From an uncultured Chloroflexota bacterium (GTDB lineage: Bacteria > Chloroflexota > Anaerolineae > Anaerolineales > Anaerolineaceae), in NCBI GenBank assembly GCA_902774215.1, contig CACYHU010000091.1, positions 1-33,848 on the forward strand: a stretch of 33,848 bases of DNA, written 5' to 3'. Both the position numbers and the translations under genes were made by a program. How positions within the stretch are numbered: the first letter of the stretch is position 1; every line of letters starts with the position of its first letter. Under the pieces are notes generated by a model. The model was given only the letters and a program-made list of their open reading frames with translations, searched no databases and was not told where the DNA came from. This document shows positions 33,612 to 33,848 of this stretch, in pieces.

Positions 33612-33848
33612 TTATCTGTCTTTTATCGGTATCTGGTTATAATCAGGCTGTTCCATTTCATCGAAGCGGGGATCGAGTATCCCGTACTCCGGTGCCAGGA
33701 TGTTTTGGGCATAATACCTTTGGTATTACTCTATCGCCCAGTCTCCGGCTTTCGGGACGTCCCTGTCGTCTCTGGCTTTCCAGTATTTCCACCGTTTCCT
33801 CACGCCGCCGACGTACCCGAACTCGATCTCGTGTGTTTCCGGGTAGAA
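33612..33848 (-). pseudogene. unidentified gene, 3' part, with an in-frame TAA
   Basis: Entering from the right edge on the minus strand, the frame reads FGYVGGVRKRWKYWKARD and GDWAIE, then TAA (33728-33726). It continues in the same frame with YQRYYAQNILAPEYGILD to KDR and TAA at 33614-33612. Both sides look like normal protein, rich in Tyr, Trp and charged residues, and the ABC terminator ends just beyond. A CAA-to-TAA change would explain the break. Alternatively the gene truly ends at 33726 and the rest is a fossil. I do not recognise the family. Confidence 0.5.

Overview
The window reads as chromosome of an anaerobic Gram-positive bacterium, most likely a gut or rumen Clostridia-type member of the Bacillota. 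The grounds are strong AGGAGG-type ribosome binding sites, TTGACA/TATAAT-like promoters, a class III (oxygen-sensitive) ribonucleotide reductase under a cobalamin riboswitch, TetR regulators, and many aldo/keto reductase and flavodoxin paralogs. The genus cannot be fixed from sequence alone. No tRNA, rRNA, CRISPR array or transposase was seen.

Layout. 1-1045 is a large imperfect inverted repeat in which two near-identical aldo/keto reductase 3' ends face each other tail to tail. 754-3678 (minus strand) is an operon of an exported aldo/keto reductase, a second aldo/keto reductase that appears to have lost its ferredoxin cysteines, and an SDR. It diverges from 4011-7343 (NTF2-like protein, broken enoate-reductase-type flavoprotein, exported cyclophilin-like/NTF2 fusion). 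A palindrome, GCAACT-N13-AGTTGC, sits exactly midway between the two divergent promoters and recurs at the same distance from the promoter of the flavodoxin/aldo-keto reductase operon at 7637-9011, so these three operons look like one regulon. 9217-10675 is a TetR gene and a broken exported flavodoxin. 10824-12944 is an orphan eCIS-core (DUF4157) protein with two separate HExxH motifs. 13148-19460 is a TetR-autoregulated series: aldo/keto reductase, CMD-cupin fusion, SUMF1-like protein, two flavodoxins, a DUF4405 b-type-cytochrome-like membrane protein and an exported DUF362 protein, closed by a strong terminator.

20216-26826 is a compact plus-strand cluster with three L-2-amino-thiazoline-4-carboxylic acid (ATC) hydrolase family paralogs, a Ppm1-type methyltransferase, two alpha/beta hydrolases (one interrupted by an in-frame TAG), a multi-pass membrane protein and two paralogous small membrane proteins of unknown function. 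This is the best candidate for an undescribed pathway. 26851-30163 is a B12 riboswitch with terminator, then nrdG and an nrdD whose product carries a C-terminal glutaredoxin-like CPNC domain. 30387-33848 is a damaged region: a 5'-truncated heavy-metal P-type ATPase abuts the last codons of one ABC transporter half, followed by a frameshifted second half and a nonsense-interrupted gene that leaves the window.

A recurring feature is erosion. Four genes carry small internal deletions that change frame or fuse reading frames, two carry single in-frame stops, and two are truncated at a shared junction. Either this is a decaying accessory region or the assembly has repeated small deletions; the sequence alone cannot separate these. 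Functionally, the left two thirds is dominated by NAD(P)H/flavin redox proteins, several with signal peptides, alongside a putative membrane cytochrome, which suggests extracytoplasmic redox chemistry.
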